Shown here: positions 57,650 to 64,000 of the stretch, piece by piece | Layout: each line of letters begins with the position of its first letter | Numbering within the stretch: the stretch's first letter is position 1 | Source: Ophioderma brevispina | Taxonomy: Eukaryota; Echinodermata; Ophiuroidea; Amphilepidida; Ophiodermatidae | NCBI GenBank assembly: GCA_023653785.1 | Contig: JAMKCH010022270.1 | Location: 27,608 to 91,607 of the forward strand | Length of the DNA: 64,000 nt | Direction of reading: 5' to 3' | Notes under the pieces: generated by a model | The model's database searches: none | What the model saw: the letters and a program-made list of their open reading frames with translations, nothing else | What the model was told of the DNA's origin: nothing | Position numbers and translations under genes: made by a program

Positions 57650-58603
57650 GTATGTTCATTTTCAGGTTGTTTTGTTTTTATCTTCAAAGCAGACAGGAAA
57701 AGATTGAGTAAGTTCACCTTAAATGATTTATTGTGTATTACAAGGTAAACAACTTGTCCACAGTTTTGAAAGTAGAACAAATATACGCACCTGATTACAT
57801 GTTTTGTAAAGCTTCGTGCAAAGAAACAATAAAATCACCCAACAAAGTAGTAAGGATTATAGCTTTTAAAACTTGTTGTGTGTGCTTTTCGAAGTCAACA
57901 TTACATAATATAGCCTTGTCAAGCACTTAATAATAAACGTTAATCCCTACACCCAAATGTTTGTTTGTGATGCGATTTGTCAAAATATTTCCTAGTGTGA
58001 CTGGCACAATTACTCGTTGCGTATGTTCTTTGCGGTCAACGGGTTGTTCGAATTTTCTCACTGGGTAGTGGCAGTCCTTTCTTGTTGTATTTAAGCCATA
58101 AGGATGGCGAAATTAGGTTAAAGATTACCTTAAATTATAAATCTCTTTAAGAATGAGAATAAAGGTATCCCCGCTGTAGTCTCAATTGAGTGAAGTACGC
58201 ACCATTTTGCTTCAGCACTGTACCCAAAAAAAATCTCGTCTAAAAAGGTCACGGTTTAATCCGCACATGGTTGCTAGGACACTCTCTCATATGGGGACAT
58301 GCGTAGAAGAACTTCCGGTGCATGTTGATTTTGGAATCCTAATTTACATTCCCTATTTTAATCGTACTGTTTTGTTTGTAGATTCATTCGCTTTCAGAAC
58401 AGCCAGACATGCGGTACTATGCGAACTACGTCAACCCTTTATCTTACTTTCATTATTTTACTGGATAAATTGCTTTGATGTTGGATACAAAAATCCATTG
58501 GAAAAAAGGTTTGGGTCATTGCCGAGGTTCACATGCGGAGTATAACATCAGAAGTTAAAGCGGGTTTTCAAGAAGGAAATGGTCGTTTTCCAGCACTTAT
58601 TTG
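57012..58603 (+). CDS. ABCC8/9-like: Second SUR-like gene (gene B), N-terminal part: TMD0 and L0, 3'-partial
   Basis: Two exons encode the N-terminus of a SUR. TMD0 in SUR is the five-helix domain that binds Kir6, and L0 joins it to the transporter core. Features seen: an extracellular N-tail with FCGE, sequons NAT and NIS, and a second Cys (DVCF) matching the SUR disulfide pair; helices around IFPHLIFIIASLLILV, RWMLLVFLTFLCICSIAEG, IPPVFAFLATISSLIYY, WLTLIYWILALSGEALK and, in a shifted frame, YHVALVSALVYCTMIVLEI; then L0 with GYKNPLEKR. The CSIAEGILTD and LYIPPVFAF elements match SUR specifically. Two to three single-base deletions are inferred (about 57570, 58457, 58523). No later exon (TMD1 onward) is recognised before 64000, so either the next intron is long or the copy is truncated. 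Confidence 0.85.
58382..58603 (+). CDS. ABCC8/9-like: SUR-like gene B, exon 2: L0 segment
   Basis: Begins in phase 0 with IHSLSEQPDMRYYANYVNPL. The frame then breaks at a TTTT run (58456-58459). The next frame reads YWINCFDVGYKNPLEKRFG, matching the family's YWWMNxFIxxxxKKPI element. A further one-base gap near 58523 would continue as EVHMRSITSEVKAGFQ up to a GTGAAA donor at 58604. The first break is well supported and the second less so. Confidence 0.68.
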
Positions 58604-60161
58604 GTGAAATTTTGACTGAGGGAGGCACAATACATTTAATGCGTGGTTGTGTATTTTAAGAAAAACAGTTGTCGCAACATCTGATATAAGATTGCGCTGG
58701 GACCAGAGTGTCCTTCTCTGTCTTGTTTTATTGGTTGAAAGTGATAAGTAAAGTTTAATTAACGTAATGTCAGCCACTGTAATTTCATAACCGCATTTGA
58801 AATCAAATGATAGCCAAATTAAAAGAAATTAAAGAAAGACGGGCCCCTGGACGGTACCTGCTTTTAGTTGATTTGATCTCAATCTAGTAAAAAGGTCAGA
58901 AATTGTTTTTTTCCAAGGCTATTGAACAAATTGAGTAATTTTGGGGGATAATTCTATCTGAATTCCTTGATAATGTCGTATTTCCAATTACTGTGGAACA
59001 TTATAACGTTTTGGGAAGTAGACCTATCTTAGACCACCTTGAACGTGATTGTTGAATAAGGATGAAATTTTGTGCGTAGAAATCATGTGCGTCGCTTAAA
59101 ACTCAAGATCGATACATCGCTATCACGGGGCCACAGCCAGGCCGGGCAGAGGCCGGCGACTCCATCGCCGAGAACCATTCTATGGGGACACATTATTAGA
59201 GCAGCGTATATGTGCAACAAAGTCTGTTGTCAAAAATAGCGTATGTCGCATTAGCGAACTTAATGTGCTGCTAATCTCTCAGATTTTGTTGTCTGTGTTA
59301 ATATACATCGTCGTTCTTTAGAGATCTGACGAAATATCCGAAAATTTCATATGTAAACTGGCTTATTTTAATGTAACTCCTATAATATACTGGAGTGGTA
59401 ATCCTACATGTTACAAACGTGCTGTTGTACATTTCAATATATGCTTATGAAAAAGATGCCACCTATGCAATTATAACTTAGCTCTCGATCTTTGTAGAAT
59501 ATGGTAGATTTGCATGTCAGCTGACTTAGCATTCTCCCTTAATGTAGGTAAACAAAGGAGCGGGTTTTTTTGACGCCGGTTTCCACAAATGTGACCGGTA
59601 TCGTGACTCAATTACTCGGTTTATCATGTAGGGAGTAAACTTCCTATAAAATTACTCGGAGCTGTTATGTCATCCCACGTCTTTGGATGAAAGTGAACAA
59701 GAATTTAAATGTCTTGGTCCTCTGTCTAGAGAACATTTGGTAAAAGTATTAATACTACATTTCCCTGGCACTTAGGGATGAAAGGCCTACTATGATAAAT
59801 GGCGCGGGAAAGACGTTTACTTAACGTTTCACTAAAAGGTTGATTCACATGCTGACTAGCATGAACTGCATAGCATGCAGCAACAATGATGCCCTAACAG
59901 TGTTTATCTTTTAGCTTGCTCCCCAATAAGCGACCATACTTCAGTTACTTTGCTATCGTATCCGTATGAATAAACTATGGCTAAATTCATTCATCAATGT
60001 ATTGAGCGTGTGTTGTAGCATATATTTTAAATCTTTAGATCATTTCAAACTTATAAATTTAACAAAAGCAAAGACCTATATGTTTGGTAAATTAAATGGA
60101 AATTTCAGTTTTTTAGTACATTTTACGAGGGAAGTATACATTTTAACAGATTTTTAGTCAT

Positions 60162-60218
60162 TATCATGTTTTGGAGTAGTTCCAAGTGTGGTGAAAATAT
60201 CGGAATCCAAACATGATA
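60162..60218. repeat. Hairpin, arms about 18 bp
   Basis: TCATTATCATGTTTTGG and CCAAACATGATAATGA pair almost perfectly around a loop of about 25 nt. Purpose unknown. Confidence 0.7.
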
Positions 60219-62156
60219 ATGATCAAATTGGATGATTTACGTTACGCCCAATATTAATTGGTTCTCAGTTATGAGTTTTAAAATAGTCGCCCATATTTTT
60301 GCAACTCATAAGCTCGACCATTAATTTTGGCTTAATCGATCCAATTTATATCAAAATTGGTAACCTTTTGGCCGCGCCTTTTGGTTTTAAAGTAAAAAAT
60401 CAAGTTGGCCCCAAACCTCATTTTAACGAATATGGTTTTGCAACATAAAAAATCTGAATGTGGCAGGAAAGAAGTGATGACCTGGATGGTACCTGTGCCT
60501 ACATTGTGCAGGGCCGTAAAATGTTATTTACAGAGTTCTGTCCTTTCTGACGGTCACTCATATACAGGATTCTAGAGTTCTTGACATAGGTAAGATCACA
60601 GGTCCGTCCACCCGAACTAGCACGTGAAGGCCTGTTATCCACCTGGATAATATTAGATGTCTCGCTTATTATCTGTACGTATTACCTTTTCCAAAATCAA
60701 GATTACAAATCATGAAGGTTAGGTGAAATTCCAAAAGTGGCTTTCGACTTTAAAAAAACTTGAATTGTGCCTTAAAAGTACAAACTTTGACGAGGGTGTA
60801 GTCGTGTGTCTTTGCGAAATTTTTGTTGCTAAACGGGGACTATGTGACCCAATTTCTCATTTTTTACCGCTGCCATGTGCATTAATTGACATTATTTTTA
60901 CAGAGACTGAACTCTTACATAAATTCTGAGAGAAACTGTATATTTACGGAAAATATGGATAGTGGATGTTTGGACCAAGAATGACTGATAATGTCAAAGA
61001 AAGATGGAAGCATAGCAATCACTGTCGCACTCAGAAATGGAATGGCACAAGAGGTCACCTGATAACTTGAAAACAACTTTTTATTACGCCGTTGACATTA
61101 ATGTTAATTGTCATGGAAGGAATGGGAATATGATCAGACATTGATTTGCGCAAACCGCGTGCTTTATCATTTAAATTACATTTGTGGTGTCTTTATTTTT
61201 TAAGATTTTTTAAGACTACTCTCTTCTATGATGTTATCTAGTTTCGGTCCACACGACCTCTACCTTTTTCTCCCGAGAGCATTTTACAGTAAAACCCAAA
61301 CAAATCAATACAATTATTTAGCGGCTATAGTTTGGAGTCATTTCTGGCGTTCCCGTGTCTGGATTCCATTTTTCAAGAACCGTCATTATTTAGGGAAATG
61401 GCACTAACTTCAACGGCTTGCGCACTCTGGATTCTTGGGAATAACATACATCTGGTTGAAAATTGAATGAAAAAACACAAACGTTTGGCATTCAATACGG
61501 CAATGTATAGTTAAGGCGGATTAATTTCAATCATTTAGAACACCGTATTTCACAGAGGAGTTGAGCTAGAACGGGACACCTTATGTAAAACATTTACCAC
61601 AAACTCGATTGTTAGAAAACTTGAAGGGCGCCAATGGGGGAAATCATCTCAGCCAAGCTTTAGATCAGTGGATTGTATGTTGTCATTCACCCAGGAAGAT
61701 AGCCAGCAGATACACAATAGAGAGCCTCACTTTGGAAGGTCTATATCAAGACTTATCCATGGGAGTTGTGTCAATATGATCAACAAGGTTATCTGATACC
61801 GTACTCTACGGAATGCCGTTTGCTTTGATGGCAATACATCGCATAGTAGAAAGACGTGAACGACGGCTACGTTGACGAGGTATCTGGATCTTTGGGGGTA
61901 GGGGTATAGTCGGGGGTGGACTGGGGGTCTTTATGGACTGGGGTGTTTGTTGGAGGTGAGTGAGTAGGCTTAGAACATATCGAGCGTCGATTAAGGAAAA
62001 ACGGTACGTCACTTTATGTTAACTGCCCCCAGATGATCAGGACAATTCACCCTTGAATCCATCCGCCATACGGAACCTCTACCTGTGATGTGCTCATGCA
62101 GAGCCAAAAAATTTGATGAAGAAAGTTATGCGTTTTCTCTAATAAAAAAACTCTAT

Positions 62157-62159
<3 letters not shown>

Positions 62160-62188
<29 letters not shown>
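62160..62188 (+). repeat. Poly(A) run of about 28
   Basis: Homopolymer run. It could be a retroposed tail, but no recognisable body precedes it. Confidence 0.9.
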
Positions 62189-62191
<3 letters not shown>

Positions 62192-64000
62192 TAAGTGTGT
62201 TGTTCAAAAGGGTGGCATTTCGTGAGTCCACAACCTCATCCCCGACTACCTTCAAAAAAAGTGCGATTTTTTTTTAAAAAAAAAAAAAATCTGAACCGTT
62301 GGCCTAAGTATGTTATGTGCTCTATCTCTTTACGTGTAAATTCGATCTACTCTTAAGGAAATTTGCAATGGACGTATGGAGACAGCTGATACAAAACATT
62401 TGTACATAACATAAAATGTACGGATGGAAAATCAAACTGAACTTTTGGAAAAAACCTTTTCTCGGGGATTATCTAGTGAACCATAAAAAAAAAGAGGTGC
62501 TATAGTTGGTGTCATCTTAAGTGGAGGATGCGTCACTGCGACTTTTATGTGCGCACCCATGAATCGCGCGCGCTATGATTGGAATCATAGCATGATACGC
62601 CCGCGAAATAAAGGCGCACGATCGAGACGATAGTGGGAATGTGCAAAGACCAAGACGCATAATGACGGTCACCTTCAACTTTAGATGAGCCAAAGTATAG
62701 ATGACGAAATGTACCTTAATGTTAGACACATGATGATTATCAGCAAAATATATTAAAATCTTAATCAGTGGCATAGGCTTTAATAAAAAAAAAAACAATG
62801 CACAATTTTACGATTGGAAACCATGATAATGTGATAAATCATCACACCAGTATCACTTTGATTCAAGTATTGATTGTGTATTTACAAAGAAAACATTTCT
62901 CCAAAATAACACAAATACACGGAATTTAAATTCACTAAGAACGTTTTTTTTTTTGTTAAATTCACACAAGCCCCGAGACTTCCGGTGCTTCCTAATTTTC
63001 CATGGAACATTTTCCCAAAAATTTGAAAATTTCCTTGCAAAACATGAGATAATTGTTGTCATCTGGCATGAGCTTACTTATAATGCTTATTAGAATTTGA
63101 ACGAATATCAAATTCTCATTACACTAATATATGAATTGTGAATTACTAAAATTACAAATACTGTTCAATTTACAGGAAAAAATTTGGCTGAAATTTGCCA
63201 ACAGATTCTCTTAAAAATACAGCCGTTTAAGGTTCGGTTCAATTCACTGTATATTTTACAGTTTTATGTAATAATATTACAACAAACTTAATTTTACAGT
63301 TTTTTGAATTTTACTGTAGATGCCTATTGAATTAGGGTGTTCGTCAGTGCTTTTTTATTCTATACACAATTGTAAGATACCCTGTAAAAAACTAATCAAA
63401 TAAGGTGTTTAAGTGGTTGGATTGGAATTATTTTTTTACAGTATTACTGTCATTTTACAGTCATTTGTTGGCAGAAATTGTGTCAGTAAATAATGTAAAA
63501 TTAACACAATATTTACAGTAAATATGGCCACTTTGTACCCATTTTGGAATTGTAACTCCTTCCCGAAACCTATTTTACCCCTGGCGCACGATGCTGACAA
63601 TTTCAGATCATTTCAAACCATTAAAATCTTTTAGAAATTATTTACTGTTTTTTTTATATTTCAGATTGATCTCATATCTCACCCTGAAAGAAAGCTTTTT
63701 TCAGAACGTGTACGGTTGCGTGTTTCTCTCTTCACCTTTTGTTCCAGTACTTTTCACTGCAAATCATACTACGGGGGCTCGGTTCTCGGCGTCCAATTAG
63801 CGTTCAGCCATTAGGTACAACACCGCGGAGTCATTGTACAACACTATAGTAGATTCAAACCCATCGTTGTCCTCTAGATATAGTACGTTTCCGAAGGTTC
63901 ATATGAGCATTGAATATGGCACGCTCCACGTATAAAATTAAGGGGCGTTTTGCGATGTATAATCGAGTTTTACCCGCCTATATGTCGGAGTTTACAGCGT

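Larger units (their letters stand above)
58604..64000. other. No further exon recognised after gene B exon 2
   Basis: Both strands were read for TMD1-type ABCC segments and nothing matched. It contains a 17-bp-arm hairpin at 60162-60218 (CATTATCATGTTT..AAACATGATAATG), A-runs at 62160-62188 and 62270-62290, and ACAGTAAA/TTTACTGT-rich repeats at 63190-63530 that may be a small fold-back element. Confidence 0.5.

Noticed and set aside
61355..61450. Possible TMD1 exon of gene B
   Set aside because: An acceptor-like TTTAG exists, but the following codons do not match the family and no donor in phase was found.

Overview
This is animal nuclear DNA. Short exons sit between canonical GT..AG introns in an AT-rich sequence full of transposable-element debris (non-LTR retrotransposons, tRNA-derived SINEs, Tc1/mariner-like and TTAA-flanked DNA elements, fold-back MITEs, mini- and microsatellites). 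The gene content (sulfonylurea-receptor-type ABC transporters) and repeat style suggest a marine invertebrate, perhaps an echinoderm or hemichordate. The species call is an inference of low certainty.

The main gene runs on the + strand from about 6.3 to 38.7 kb. Twenty-four exons can be joined with consistent splice phases. They encode roughly the last 1000 residues of an ABCC8/ABCC9-like (SUR) protein: the end of TMD1, NBD1, the linker, TMD2, NBD2 and the natural stop. The 5' exons (TMD0 and most of TMD1) were not found and presumably lie before base 1. One single-base insertion just after the NBD2 Walker A breaks the frame.

At 57.0-58.6 kb on the same strand lies the start of a second SUR-like gene: an initiating exon with the five-helix TMD0, the conserved Cys pair and N-glycosylation sequons, then an exon for the L0 segment. 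It has two to three apparent single-base deletions and its later exons are not seen before the window ends. The two gene pieces do not overlap in protein coverage. The simplest reading is a head-to-tail pair of SUR paralogues, but a misordered assembly of one gene cannot be excluded.

Most of the rest is mobile DNA. The 9-kb intron 17198-26289 holds a purine tract, two families of tandem repeat, a degenerate RTE-like LINE with a (TAC)n tail, a SINE and part of a fold-back element. Intron 8075-10942 contains a complete mariner-type element with a frameshifted transposase. Intron 34270-38259 holds a 28-bp minisatellite of about 20 copies and a fold-back element. The intergenic region 38.7-57.0 kb contains a LINE 3' tail, a decayed LINE reverse transcriptase split by an 818-bp TTAA-flanked element, a second TTAA-flanked element and several MITEs. 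The last 5.4 kb (58.6-64 kb) shows no recognisable coding exon.
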